Shown here: positions 1 to 7,415 of the stretch, piece by piece | Numbering within the stretch: position 1 is the stretch's first letter | Layout: each line of letters starts with the position of its first letter | From: a virus | Strand: one strand, 5' to 3' | Virus record (IMG/VR): IMGVR_UViG_3300029448_005993 | Coordinates: 9,880-39,735 of that record | Length of the DNA: 29,856 nt | Notes under the pieces: model-generated | What the model was told of the DNA's origin: nothing | What the model saw: only the letters and a program-made list of their open reading frames with translations | The model's database searches: none | Made by a program: the position numbers and the translations under genes

Positions 1-527
1 TCGCCATCTAACCAAAGGTCTTTACCTTCAAGAATATCGGTGATTTCATTTTCACTCAGAAAACCAGTATATACCTTTTTCATCATCTTGTCAACAAGTT
101 TTTTCTCAAAAGAGACTTGAGCAAACATTTCTGCACCTTTACCAACTGCAATGCCAGAATAGTTATGGAACATAAATGCAGAGTGATCAGAAACTTCAAA
201 TGATTGTGCTTGCAAGAAAACCATAGTGGCAGCAGACATACAAGCACCTTCTACAGATACAGTAATTACTGCATCAGATTCTTGAATACAACGCATCAAC
301 TGAATAGCAGTAAACAAATCGCCACCATAAGAGTTGATATGAATAGTCACAATATCTGACTTGCTACCATTACGCAACAACTCAAACCAATCAGTATATT
401 GATCAGCAGGACCGATGTCGCCAGTCAGATATAAATCATGCTTTGATACAATTTGTTTGTTGGCAAAAATGGTTTTATTTTTTTGACCCATACCCAGTAA
501 CTCATCCAGTCCCATTGGTTCTATCAT
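1..527 (-). CDS. ClpP-like serine protease, C-terminus outside window
   Basis: This is an ATP-dependent Clp-type serine protease subunit, of the ClpP/crotonase fold. Translation from the ATG at 527 gives the ClpP-like strand HINSYGGD at about residues 63-70, the nucleophile motif EGACMSAA with Ser98, and the catalytic His in MFHNYSG (His121). The acidic member of the triad is not assigned. The reading frame is open to the window edge, so about 175 residues are visible and the C-terminus is missing. The start lies just below the stop of the neighbouring small gene (530). Phage ClpP-like proteins may act in capsid maturation or in proteolysis of host or phage proteins; which applies here cannot be told from the sequence. 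The family call is firm, the role open. Confidence 0.85.
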   Translation of the reverse strand, partial: MIEPMGLDELLGMGQKNKTIFANKQIVSKHDLYLTGDIGPADQYTDWFELLRNGSKSDIVTIHINSYGGDLFTAIQLMRCIQESDAVITVSVEGACMSAATMVFLQAQSFEVSDHSAFMFHNYSGIAVGKGAEMFAQVSFEKKLVDKMMKKVYTGFLSENEITDILEGKDLWLDG

Positions 528-529
528 AG

Positions 530-847
530 TCAAACTTCCTTATAACCAAGATCAGCACGTCGCTTAGATTCTGCTGTATCTGTTTTATTACGTGAAGACA
601 TGTGTTTGCGTTCACAGTCTTTACAGACATGATAGTATGCATAGTAAGAGTTACCCTTAGCAGTCTTCTCTACTATTTGAATGACACTATCAAATTTATC
701 TATACACTCATTAAGTGAGCAGTCAGTATTAACAAATCGAATATCACCTTTCACTGGTGTAAGTTTCTGTGGTGTCAGTTCTTTGCCTGTCTTGGTTTCA
801 CCCATTAAGGGTGGATTGCTCTTCTTCATATTGTTTGATCGTTTCAT
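530..847 (-). CDS. Small Cys-containing hypothetical protein
   Basis: I do not recognise this protein of about 105 residues. It is rich in Lys, Arg and Ser and has one CxxC pair (HVCKDCERKH) and an upstream C-x5-C (TDCSLNEC), which could bind zinc or be redox active. The frame extends further upstream, but the ATG at 847 is preferred because GGAG sits about 7 bases ahead of it. An internal ATG at 805 would instead give an 8-base overlap with the upstream nuclease gene. With the start at 847 the overlap is about 50 bases. It is co-transcribed with the PD-(D/E)XK nuclease upstream and the ClpP-like gene downstream. Confidence 0.6.
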   Translation of the reverse strand: MKRSNNMKKSNPPLMGETKTGKELTPQKLTPVKGDIRFVNTDCSLNECIDKFDSVIQIVEKTAKGNSYYAYYHVCKDCERKHMSSRNKTDTAESKRRADLGYKEV

Positions 848-1490
848 GGAGCTTCTCCGTCCAATCGTCACGTTGTTCTACAAATACAAGAGGATGATCG
901 TCGTCAACAGACATGATAGTAACAAGTTGCGTAATAGGCATGCCAGTACGTTCTTCCCACATAACAGCATATGCTGCTTCTTGCATGAAATAATTATAAC
1001 ACCGACTACGAGTCTTACGTTTCTTAGATGTTTTGAAGTCAATAATCGACAACTGACCATCAAACTCAGCAACACAGTCTACTCGACCTGCTACACGTAA
1101 GTGGTTAGAATACAAAGGTTGCTCTTGAGCATAAACTCTACCAACACGTTTATCAATGATGCTTTTGATCTGATAAAAGTTATCTAAGACGTTAGGAAAG
1201 TATCCAGCATCATAGTCGGGTTTATTGTCAATGTAATCTTCTACAATCTGGTGGACAGCAGAACCACGAGTTGTAGCTTGAAGCGATACACGATCTGCTT
1301 CTTCATCACCTACACGACGACGCCATGCAGCAATACCATCTCGAGACAAGATAGACAACACTGTAGTGATAGAAGGATACTTCTTTTTATCATCTACAAA
1401 GTATTTCCGACCTGCCTCGGTGTCTTCAGAAAGTAGGTCATCATAATCAAAATGAACTTTGACGTGTTCGAACGTTTTATGGGATACCAT
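798..1490 (-). CDS. PD-(D/E)XK exonuclease, Cas4/RecB-like
   Basis: A 230-residue single-domain nuclease of the PD-(D/E)XK superfamily. Visible motifs in order are a RecB/Cas4-type G-x3-H (GSAVH, residues 76-80), a glutamate-containing strand near 123, GRVDCVAEF (135-143) with the metal-binding Asp138, the core IIDFKTSKK (149-157) with Asp151 and Lys153, and the Gln/Tyr helix YFMQEAAYAV near 167-176. The Cas4 Fe-S cysteines are not evident. Proteins of this type in T4-like marine phages are thought to be recombination or repair exonucleases; here that is by family. It is the first gene behind a sigma70-like promoter at 1521-1549, which suggests early expression. Confidence 0.85.
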   Translation of the reverse strand: MVSHKTFEHVKVHFDYDDLLSEDTEAGRKYFVDDKKKYPSITTVLSILSRDGIAAWRRRVGDEEADRVSLQATTRGSAVHQIVEDYIDNKPDYDAGYFPNVLDNFYQIKSIIDKRVGRVYAQEQPLYSNHLRVAGRVDCVAEFDGQLSIIDFKTSKKRKTRSRCYNYFMQEAAYAVMWEERTGMPITQLVTIMSVDDDHPLVFVEQRDDWTEKLHETIKQYEEEQSTLNG

Positions 1491-1520
1491 TATCCATCAC
1501 TTTCACATAGTTATATAATC

Positions 1521-1549
1521 AGTATACTAAAACAAAATTGAAAAGTCAA
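1521..1549 (-). promoter_or_regulatory. sigma70-type promoter for the exonuclease-ClpP operon
   Basis: On the minus strand TTGACT (1549-1544) and TATACT (1526-1521) are separated by exactly 17 bases. They lie 30-60 bases upstream of the nuclease start in the only non-coding gap here. The -35 box is embedded in AAGCTTGAC, a context shared with the promoters near 9488 and 13180. Confidence 0.7.
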
Positions 1550-1552
1550 GCT

Positions 1553-2071
1553 TTATTTTATGACATTAAAATCAAAAACTATGCTACATCTATTGTAATC
1601 ATTTTTAGGGACAAGTTCATTTGGCATGTTACTGATTGAGTGTCGAATTTTACCATTGAAAACAATCATACTGTTTTCTACTGCCGGTAAAATAAACTTA
1701 TCTTCAACATTGGTGCCATATATAGGGTGCTCACTGCGGACAAAATAGCAGAATGTCAAATCACTTGTATGTTCATGCATTCCGTATGTGCCATTTTCTA
1801 CAGTAAGGTTTGCCCAATTCCTCTCTAATTCTAAATTGAGTTGCATACAGGTTTTCATATAGTTATAGAGGGTCGCCCAATGATCCCAATGAGCAAAGTG
1901 TTTAACTCTGCTATAAAGGTCTGATGGAGTTTGAAGTGGAGGAAAACCATTAGCGACGTACCCCTGTGAAACCAATTCTTTAACATCATGAAAGCATGCT
2001 CTTCTATCCTGCTCAGAAAGAACATTCTCAAAAATCATAAATCCTTTATCATCAAGGACTAACTTTTTCAT
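1553..2071 (-). CDS. Putative 2OG-Fe(II) oxygenase
   Basis: This 172-residue protein resembles the small phage 2-oxoglutarate/Fe(II)-dependent oxygenases common in T4-like marine phages. Visible features are the His-rich strand GMHEHTSDLTFCYFVR, matching the usual metal-binding H-x-H then hydrophobic strand, a C-terminal RHSISNMP carrying the distal His, and NRCSIVFDFN carrying the Arg that binds the 2OG carboxylate. Its substrate (protein, nucleic acid or small molecule) is unknown. The start ATG overlaps the stop of the cupin gene by four bases (ATGA), so translation is coupled. It is the last gene of the coupled run that begins with GMP reductase. Confidence is moderate because the metal triad spacing is not fully canonical. 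Confidence 0.65.
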   Translation of the reverse strand: MKKLVLDDKGFMIFENVLSEQDRRACFHDVKELVSQGYVANGFPPLQTPSDLYSRVKHFAHWDHWATLYNYMKTCMQLNLELERNWANLTVENGTYGMHEHTSDLTFCYFVRSEHPIYGTNVEDKFILPAVENSMIVFNGKIRHSISNMPNELVPKNDYNRCSIVFDFNVIK

Positions 2072-2412
2072 TGTGAGTATCCTACAGTTTCTCTGACAAT
2101 ATCATTATGTGAAAATTCTGCCCAATAGACCTCAAAGGCCACGCAGTCTTCAATGCACTCAAACTGGTGATAGACACCAGGCTTTACTTTGGTCCACTCA
2201 CCAGGACCTACGATAGTCTCATCAACTAGATCATAATCATTTTGCCATACACGAATAAGCAGGTAACCAGATTCCACAAAGAATCCATTCCATTTGTATT
2301 CATGTTTGTGCTTAGAACACACTCCACCTTTCTTGGTGAAGATACGGTGAAACTCTAACGCACCGTTTGCTTCAATTAGTTCTGTCGAACCCCATACTTT
2401 ACCTGCAATCAT
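2068..2412 (-). CDS. Cupin-fold protein
   Basis: A single-domain cupin of 114 residues. Cupin motif 1 is seen as CSKHKHEYKWNGFFVESG, with the His pair and a following Glu. Motif 2 is PGVYHQFE, with the third His. The arrangement FHRIFTKKGGVCSKHKH and GPGEWTKVKPGVYHQFE resembles sugar-phosphate isomerase-like or metal-binding cupins, but the substrate cannot be deduced. It is translationally coupled on both sides: its start overlaps the upstream small gene (ATGA) and its stop overlaps the oxygenase start. Cupins and 2OG oxygenases share the double-stranded beta-helix fold, so the pair could act on one substrate; that is inference. Confidence 0.75.
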   Translation of the reverse strand: MIAGKVWGSTELIEANGALEFHRIFTKKGGVCSKHKHEYKWNGFFVESGYLLIRVWQNDYDLVDETIVGPGEWTKVKPGVYHQFECIEDCVAFEVYWAEFSHNDIVRETVGYSQ

Positions 2413-2597
2413 CTAATCGCCCATCCTAATTCTTCATCTGCTTCATCATCAAGATCAATTTTTTTATACTTACGAATATACTTATCATCTTCCTCAAGAG
2501 GATTTCGTTTACTACCTTTAGGTAAATCTCCGATAGTCATTTTCTTATGACGCCCATTCTTTTTGTTACGGGGGTCAAAACGAGAAAACTTAGCCAT
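2409..2597 (-). CDS. Small charged hypothetical protein
   Basis: I do not recognise this 62-residue protein. It has a basic N-terminal half (MAKFSRFDPRNKKNGRHKK) and an acidic C-terminal half (DLDDEADEELGW). No cysteines or membrane segment are present. Its stop overlaps the cupin start by four bases and its start lies 18 bases after the phoH stop, with GGAG about 12 bases ahead of the start, so it belongs to the same operon. Confidence 0.65.
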   Translation of the reverse strand: MAKFSRFDPRNKKNGRHKKMTIGDLPKGSKRNPLEEDDKYIRKYKKIDLDDEADEELGWAIR

Positions 2598-2615
2598 TAC
2601 TCTTCATATCTCCTT

Positions 2616-3299
2616 TTACTTAATGCCTAACATTTCTTTGGTCATAATATAGTCTCTCACAAAGTCGGAACGAACAATGTCTTCCCAACCAAATTCTACA
2701 GTTGTAAAATTCTTCAGCTGTTCAATGATATTCATGAACATGAGAATACCATTTTTGTCTTTATCTTTTTCAAAGTCTGACTGATAATAGTCACCACACA
2801 TCATAAATCTGCAATCACGTCCCACACGAGTAATTACAGAATCCAACTCATGAAAGTTTAGGTTCTGCATCTCATCAATGATAATGATAGAATTATTGAA
2901 TGTTGTACCACGTAAGTGTGATGTAGATTCAAAATGAATAGTGCTCGATTGAATTAGTTTTTCCCAACTATCGCTTTGATTAAAAAGTTCCGAACAAATA
3001 CCACGATAAGGTTTTGTGTAGGGGTCTTCTTTTTCTTGTTTAGTTCCGGGCAAAAATCCAGTTTCTCTACTAGGCACTACAGATCGAATAATTACAATTT
3101 GATCATAAGGTGATTCTTTATCAAGTGCTTCTTCTAATGCAAGAAAGAGTGCAATGAAAGTCTTGCCAGTTCCAGCAGAACCAGACAATACTACATTGTC
3201 TCCCCTCTCAAAAGAGTCAAACACCTTTTCTTGATTTTTTGTAATTGGATTAATCTCAGGGAGGTCTTCTAAACGAAACCGTAATTTGTTATTAGACAT
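2616..3299 (-). CDS. phoH: PhoH-like P-loop ATPase
   Basis: A 227-residue PhoH-family ATPase. Walker A is GSAGTGKT (residues 40-47) and Walker B is IIIIDEMQN (about 138-146). Between them lies the typical PhoH stretch IIRSVVPSRETGFLPG, followed by GTTFNNS. The sensor-like segment FMMCGDYYQSD follows Walker B. PhoH is very common in marine phages; in bacteria it is linked to the phosphate regulon and RNA metabolism, but its phage role is not settled. The start overlaps the stop of the FmdB-like gene (TAATG arrangement). Confidence 0.95.
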   Translation of the reverse strand: MSNNKLRFRLEDLPEINPITKNQEKVFDSFERGDNVVLSGSAGTGKTFIALFLALEEALDKESPYDQIVIIRSVVPSRETGFLPGTKQEKEDPYTKPYRGICSELFNQSDSWEKLIQSSTIHFESTSHLRGTTFNNSIIIIDEMQNLNFHELDSVITRVGRDCRFMMCGDYYQSDFEKDKDKNGILMFMNIIEQLKNFTTVEFGWEDIVRSDFVRDYIMTKEMLGIK

Positions 3300-3525
3300 T
3301 AATTTTTGCGTCTTTCCCTGAACCCTTTTTAACTTTCTTTAGTACATCTTGCCAACCTTCACCTGCCATTCGGTGTGTAGACATACGACCACTTACAGTT
3401 GCTGGCATTTTAAATATGTGAGAATATTCAGGATTACCATGTAGAAAGTCTTGAAAATCTTTATATGACATATTCACGTCCATAATCTCTTCTGTCATAT
3501 CATTTCTAATTGTATATACTGGCAT
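3292..3525 (-). CDS. FmdB-like small protein lacking zinc cysteines
   Basis: A 77-residue protein starting MPVYTIRNDMTEEIMDV, then MSYKDFQDFLHGNPEYSHIF. This matches the layout of the FmdB-like zinc-ribbon proteins that precede genes in many T4-like marine phages (short beta hairpin, then a helix, then a basic tail). Unlike cellular FmdB it has no CxxC pairs. The C-terminus is basic (VKKGSGKDAKINV). It sits between the bilin reductase and phoH, with overlaps on the phoH side. Function unknown. Confidence 0.6.
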   Translation of the reverse strand: MPVYTIRNDMTEEIMDVNMSYKDFQDFLHGNPEYSHIFKMPATVSGRMSTHRMAGEGWQDVLKKVKKGSGKDAKINV

Positions 3526-3526
3526 A

Positions 3527-4207
3527 TTAAACCTCAGGAAACAAACATTTGTCGATAAAAAGTCTCACATCATCTTCACCTAATCCAAGAGAAGTCATAG
3601 TTCTTGGAGTATGAGGATTTTGTTTTTGGTAGTATGCATATCTATTCTGTGCCTTAATACCTTCAAAAAGTCCATCCATAGAGTCATTAGTTCTTTCAAT
3701 ATAATCTAGGTAGTATTCTGCACCTTCATGAATCATTTTAGTAATCATTTCCATTTCAGATTCTTCTGATACATTACCTGCTGCTACCATATATGGACTA
3801 AAGATTTGCTGAGCCCATTCTGGCAGTGTTCTAGTTTTATTGTATCCATACTTAGCCATTGTATTACCGAACCAATTAATCATTTTATGATCTTTATCAA
3901 TAGTTGGACTAAAATCAAAAAAACATCCAGTGATCTTTTTCTGTCCAGCAATAACATCAAACCCAAAAACAGGACCATCACTACTCAGGTGTGGAAAAAT
4001 ACAAACATGCATCATCCAGAGTTTCTTTGTTTCTCTAGCATCCACCACATCTACATGCGCTCTACGATAAGCATTAGAAGTCCAGACACGATTAACCCAA
4101 CCGGGACGATTGAATTGATCCATCCCTTCTTCTTGAATTTCTGTACCTGTCTCTTCAAACTTATTCTCCAGAAATCTCTGGATTTCAATCAGATTGTCCC
4201 AAATCAT
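3527..4207 (-). CDS. pcyX: Ferredoxin-dependent bilin reductase, PcyX/PebS type
   Basis: This 226-residue protein belongs to the ferredoxin-dependent bilin reductases. The diagnostic core PVFGFDVIAGQKKITGCFFDFSPT (about residues 79-102, given here in parts: FGFDVIAG and CFFDFSPT) carries the Asp equivalent to the catalytic Asp of PcyA/PebS. The preceding strand RRAHVDVVDARETK and the segment HVCIFPH are also typical. The gene follows a heme oxygenase directly, with a 23-base overlap, so biliverdin is the expected substrate. Phage members are PebS of cyanophages and PcyX of uncultured marine phages; both reduce biliverdin to phycoerythrobilin. I prefer PcyX because the setting lacks photosynthesis genes, but a tree is needed to choose. 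Electron donor would be host or phage ferredoxin; none is seen here. Confidence 0.85.
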   Translation of the reverse strand: MIWDNLIEIQRFLENKFEETGTEIQEEGMDQFNRPGWVNRVWTSNAYRRAHVDVVDARETKKLWMMHVCIFPHLSSDGPVFGFDVIAGQKKITGCFFDFSPTIDKDHKMINWFGNTMAKYGYNKTRTLPEWAQQIFSPYMVAAGNVSEESEMEMITKMIHEGAEYYLDYIERTNDSMDGLFEGIKAQNRYAYYQKQNPHTPRTMTSLGLGEDDVRLFIDKCLFPEV

Positions 4208-4763
4208 TAAATAACATATCCAGTTCTAAAAAAATTTTGTGAGCATGGTCAAAGGCAACCATAGCCTCATCTGCCATATCATTATTTAGTTTTTCTTTTA
4301 GTTTCTCTTTCAACATATCTTGGTCTTCATCAAACTGGTAGAAGTTTGTAGGGAATTTATCACCAAGTCGTTTAGAGATAATTTGCCCGCCGGACAAATC
4401 TCCCATGTGTCGGACATAGACATGCGCCAGAATTTTACTTCGATTGTATCGAATAGACATAAGATAGTCCATATATTCCCGCACAGAATCTAGCAGCGGA
4501 GCAGCCTGCAGAGCAGGAGGAAACTCATCTTTAATTTCTTTATGATCTTTCCAGATTTTCTCTGCCCGTCGGATAGACTCAATACCTTCCAGAGCATCAG
4601 CTTGCCATGCAAGGTTCTCTAAAGTATTATAAACAAACCCCATATTGTAAAGATAAACATAATACTCAAATTGAGTAACTTTACCTGACACAAGCTTCTT
4701 AGCAAACTCAGAACGTTCTGCTGTCTTGTGATGGTTCATTGTCAATTCACGAAGTTTAAGCAT
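4185..4763 (-). CDS. ho1: Heme oxygenase, HO-1 type
   Basis: Heme oxygenase opens heme to biliverdin with release of CO and iron. The proximal heme ligand lies in HHKTAERSEF (the H-x2-AE motif near residues 12-16) and the distal-helix signature is MGDLSGGQ, very close to the family's GDLSGG. Length (about 192 residues) is slightly short of bacterial and cyanobacterial enzymes (about 210-240), as for other phage HOs. Two ATGs are possible, 4769 and 4763. AAGG lies 9 bases from 4763 but only 3 from 4769, so 4763 is chosen. The gene overlaps GMP reductase upstream and the bilin reductase downstream, so all three should be made from one message. Confidence 0.93.
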   Translation of the reverse strand: MLKLRELTMNHHKTAERSEFAKKLVSGKVTQFEYYVYLYNMGFVYNTLENLAWQADALEGIESIRRAEKIWKDHKEIKDEFPPALQAAPLLDSVREYMDYLMSIRYNRSKILAHVYVRHMGDLSGGQIISKRLGDKFPTNFYQFDEDQDMLKEKLKEKLNNDMADEAMVAFDHAHKIFLELDMLFNDLGQSD

Positions 4764-5865
4764 TTTCATATACCTTGTTATATTGATTGTTTACACGAAC
4801 AAAAGTTGCACACTTAGTAAGGTCTTTAATCTGCCTAGCACCGATATAGGTGCATGTGCTCCGTAAACCACCCAGAATATATTGAATAGTATTCGCTACT
4901 GCACCACGATATGGTACAAGGATATCCCGACCCTCCGATGCACGATAATCCTTCAGTCCACCAGCATGCCTTTCGTTTGCAGTATTGGATGACATACCAT
5001 AAAACTGACGAAACTCTTTACGTTCAATCTTTGGTTTATAAACCTCTTCATCTTTCATATAGTAGTATTCATTGTTGTGAATATACTTGTGAACAGGTTC
5101 ACCTCCGCCTTCGTCATGGCCTGCCAGCATGCCACCTAGCATCACAAAGTCTGCACCAGCAGCAAATGCCTTGGCTACATCTCCCGGAGAAGTGCAACCC
5201 CCGTCAGCAACAACATGACCGCCAAGCCCATGAGCGGCATCAGCGCACTCGATAACCGTCGATAGTTGCGGATACCCAACACCAGTAACAATCCGAGTAG
5301 TACAAACAGATCCAGGACCAATGCCCACTTTAACCACGTCAGCTCCATTTAGAATCAACTCCTGTGTCTGATCAGCAGTAACCACGTTACCTGCAATAAT
5401 GATGTTATTGACACCACAAAGTTCACGAATAGACTTAACAAAATGAACATACTTCTCCATGTAACCATTTGGAGTATCAATACAAATGATAGGAAATTTA
5501 TATTTGAGAAGACGTACTTTTTCATAATCTGTATCTTGCATACCTATAGTCAAGCATAGACTTTCTTTCATGCGATCTTTGTCATAAATGTCTGCATGTA
5601 GATGCAGTTTAGTAAGTTCATCAACACTATAACTTTTATTCATAGCAACCATCATATTCTCTTTTGAGAATGCTTTTGCCATTTCAGTAGTGCCAACACC
5701 ATCCATATTGGCAGCAATGATAGGAATAACTTCAAATGTTCTTTGAGAGTGTGGGAATTTAAACTGTCTGGTGAGTTTAACTTCTTTGCGGGATTCTAGA
5801 GTAGATCGTTTCGGTCGTAGAAGAACATCCGAATAGTCTAACTTAGTATCACTCTCAATATGCAT
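4756..5865 (-). CDS. guaC: GMP reductase
   Basis: A 369-residue IMPDH/GMPR-family TIM barrel. The active-site loop [17 protein letters not shown] has the catalytic Cys188 followed by TT, as in GMP reductases. The N-terminal [12 protein letters not shown] and AANMDGVGT, and [31 protein letters not shown], are family hallmarks. There is no CBS pair. Length fits GMPR (about 345-350 residues) better than IMPDH (about 490). It would convert GMP to IMP with NADPH and so divert guanine to adenine nucleotides. It is the first gene of the coupled bilin/PhoH operon and follows a structured-looking leader (5866-6084). An archaeal-type short IMPDH is the alternative, less likely by the loop. Confidence 0.88.
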   Translation of the reverse strand: MHIESDTKLDYSDVLLRPKRSTLESRKEVKLTRQFKFPHSQRTFEVIPIIAANMDGVGTTEMAKAFSKENMMVAMNKSYSVDELTKLHLHADIYDKDRMKESLCLTIGMQDTDYEKVRLLKYKFPIICIDTPNGYMEKYVHFVKSIRELCGVNNIIIAGNVVTADQTQELILNGADVVKVGIGPGSVCTTRIVTGVGYPQLSTVIECADAAHGLGGHVVADGGCTSPGDVAKAFAAGADFVMLGGMLAGHDEGGGEPVHKYIHNNEYYYMKDEEVYKPKIERKEFRQFYGMSSNTANERHAGGLKDYRASEGRDILVPYRGAVANTIQYILGGLRSTCTYIGARQIKDLTKCATFVRVNNQYNKVYENA

Positions 5866-6084
5866 TTGTTGTTATCTCTCTAAAATAATGGTGCCGGCAT
5901 AATAAAATGTATAGGTGGGATTAAGGATTACCCACAATGGACCACTGGCAAACTCCTGTCTACTCGACCCAAACCTACCTGCATCTGCTAAGACGGGCCG
6001 CTAAACCCCTTCGGTATTACCTTATCCGCATCTGCCACGGATTATTCAGTCACTATACTATTCCGACCGTCGTCGAAAACTTGT
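5866..6084 (-). ncRNA. GC-rich structured leader or ncRNA candidate
   Basis: This 219-base gap between tRNA-Pro and GMP reductase has no credible ORF and is clearly richer in G+C than the coding neighbours. Read on the minus strand it holds several perfect short stems: ATCCG/CGGAT (6042-6024), GGT/ACC (6021-6013) and GTGGG/CCCAC (5935-5915). The octamer GCAGATGC occurs twice (6035-6028 and 5988-5981). I could not match it to tmRNA, RNase P, SRP, 6S or purine riboswitch consensus. It may be a phage small RNA processed from the tRNA transcript, or a 5' leader controlling the GMP reductase operon. The last 45 bases before the start codon are AT-rich and look like ordinary leader with an AGAGAGA ribosome site. 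Confidence 0.4.
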
Positions 6085-6161
<77 letters not shown>

Positions 6162-6185
6162 TTACTGTTGATATAATAGATTTAT

Positions 6186-6208
6186 AATCTACTACATTTC
6201 AGTAGATT
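6186..6208. other. Perfect 8-bp stem-loop
   Basis: AATCTACT and AGTAGATT form a perfect stem around a 7-base loop in the gap between tRNA-Pro and the membrane protein at 6233. There is no U-run on either strand, so it is a weak terminator at best. A processing hairpin that protects or separates the tRNA from the upstream mRNA is equally possible. Confidence 0.45.
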
Positions 6209-6232
6209 TGTAAACAAATATCTTGTAAATGT

Positions 6233-6667
6233 TTATGCAAAATCTAAATCTATAGTTGCTTGTTCGAGAAACCCATCACCAGTAAAGTATGGTACTACTA
6301 CGTCATCATATCGTTCTTCGATTAGAGTAGAAGCATCACCAGTAATTTGCACTACACCTGCATCATTCCAAGTTGAAACTTTAACTTTCCAATCACCAGT
6401 CCAAATATTAGGTTCATCTGCCTTCACCCAATCCATAACAGAAGTAAGTGTAAGGTCGGCATCAATACCTTCATCATCCTCCACAAGGTATTTTACAGTA
6501 GCTTGTGGTTCCTCTAACCACTCTGCCTCAGAATAATAAGCAATAGTAGGTACTTCACTTTCGGTGGTATCTTCTTCAACATCTTTGAAGAATTGATCAT
6601 AAATGACCCACCCACCAATAATAGCAGTCAGAGTAAATCCTACTGCACCTAATCCAAGAAATAACAT
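6233..6667 (-). CDS. Membrane-anchored hypothetical protein
   Basis: I do not recognise this 144-residue protein. It starts with one hydrophobic helix (LFLGLGAVGFTLTAIIGGWVI, about residues 2-22), followed by an acidic linker (DVEEDTTESEVP) and a soluble, mostly beta-like acidic domain with several Trp (WLEEP, VMDWVKADE, WTGDWKVKVSTW). The topology suggests an N-terminal anchor with a periplasmic domain, or an uncleaved signal. AGGAG precedes the ATG by about 8 bases. It lies just downstream of the homing endonuclease. Confidence 0.65.
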   Translation of the reverse strand: MLFLGLGAVGFTLTAIIGGWVIYDQFFKDVEEDTTESEVPTIAYYSEAEWLEEPQATVKYLVEDDEGIDADLTLTSVMDWVKADEPNIWTGDWKVKVSTWNDAGVVQITGDASTLIEERYDDVVVPYFTGDGFLEQATIDLDFA

Positions 6668-6676
6668 TCTTTTCTC

Positions 6677-7300
6677 CTATATTATAAATGATTCACATTT
6701 TTTTAAACTATCTAATATAACAATATTACTATATTGTTTCATCAGTATATCTATCTTTTTTCTTTGAACAACAATAGCGTGTGGATTTTTTGGGTCCAAA
6801 TAAAGATTATGTTCTGGTAAGTAGAAGTCAGGAAAATAGTTTCTAGTCATACCCTTTTCATCTACCCACTCAATAGGTTCTGGTCTTATCCAGTTTACAT
6901 TCAGTTCATCTAATCTTTTTGCTAGAGCAAGTTCCCAAGAAGAGTCTAAAAGTATACCTTTATATTCTACAACACCCTTCTTCAGTCTTCTATGCTTAGA
7001 TTGCCTTGCCTTTTCAGAAATAAGTTTTTTTGTTTCTTCAGTATGCTTTTTACCTAACCAATGATGATTCACCGATCCTTTTATGTGGGCGTATTTACCG
7101 TTTTGGTGCGCCCTCTTTACACCTTCTCTTTGTTTTTTTCGTGATTCTTCAGTGATACCTGCTCTCATACGAGCAGTGTCCTTATTATACTGATCTCTCT
7201 TAGGATTATGGTCACACCACCTTGAATGATTTGCCATCCATCCTTTAGGTTTATCTGATATATCAAAACTTTCTTTACAATGCTTACAAGTGCTTATCAT
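6677..7300 (-). CDS. Homing endonuclease with NUMOD3 and PD-(D/E)XK/EDxHD-like domain
   Basis: A 207-residue free-standing phage homing endonuclease. The N-terminus has a zinc-finger-like CKHCKESF. Then NUMOD3-type DNA-binding repeats (NHHWLGKKHTEETKKLISEKAR, about residues 78-99, key parts GKKHTEETKK) appear. The C-terminal nuclease has SSWELALAKRL, then YFPDFYLPEHNLYLDPKNP, a Vsr-like or EDxHD-type active-site layout with Glu, Asp and Lys in order. Such enzymes copy themselves into sites lacking them. It lies directly next to the aberrant tRNA-Arg gene, with GGAGAA about 6 bases before the ATG. Its target site is unknown. Confidence 0.82.
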   Translation of the reverse strand: MISTCKHCKESFDISDKPKGWMANHSRWCDHNPKRDQYNKDTARMRAGITEESRKKQREGVKRAHQNGKYAHIKGSVNHHWLGKKHTEETKKLISEKARQSKHRRLKKGVVEYKGILLDSSWELALAKRLDELNVNWIRPEPIEWVDEKGMTRNYFPDFYLPEHNLYLDPKNPHAIVVQRKKIDILMKQYSNIVILDSLKKCESFII

Positions 7301-7319
7301 TTACTTCTCCAAAAAATAG

Positions 7320-7407
7320 TGGAGCACGCCGGAGGACTCGAACCTCTGCCTTCCAGCCCCTTCATTTACAGCATCCGTTTAGAAGACGGATAAGGGGGAC
7401 GGCGTGC
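7320..7407 (-). tRNA. Aberrant tRNA-Arg(TCT)-like gene without a normal D arm
   Basis: On the minus strand the acceptor GCACGCC/GGCGTGC pairs perfectly over 7 bp, the discriminator is T, and CCA is encoded (7322-7320). The T arm AGAGG-TTCGAGT-CCTCC has one mismatch at its base. The anticodon arm TCCGT-CTTCTAA-ACGGA is perfect and gives TCT (Arg, AGA codons). However only 10 bases separate the acceptor from the anticodon arm, too few for a D arm, and 26 bases separate the anticodon arm from the T arm. CCCCTT before and AAGGGG after the anticodon arm can pair. U73 is also unusual for tRNA-Arg. It may be a degenerate tRNA, a tRNA-like RNA, or a tRNA with a remodelled core. Confidence 0.6.
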
Positions 7408-7415
7408 GATACTAT

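Noticed and set aside
3806-4210. Plus-strand 134-codon frame opposite the bilin reductase
   Set aside because: Shadow of a strongly supported gene; no ribosome site and no recognisable domain.
5866-6084. Classical purine riboswitch ahead of GMP reductase
   Set aside because: The conserved purine-aptamer loop sequences are not present, so only an unknown RNA can be claimed.
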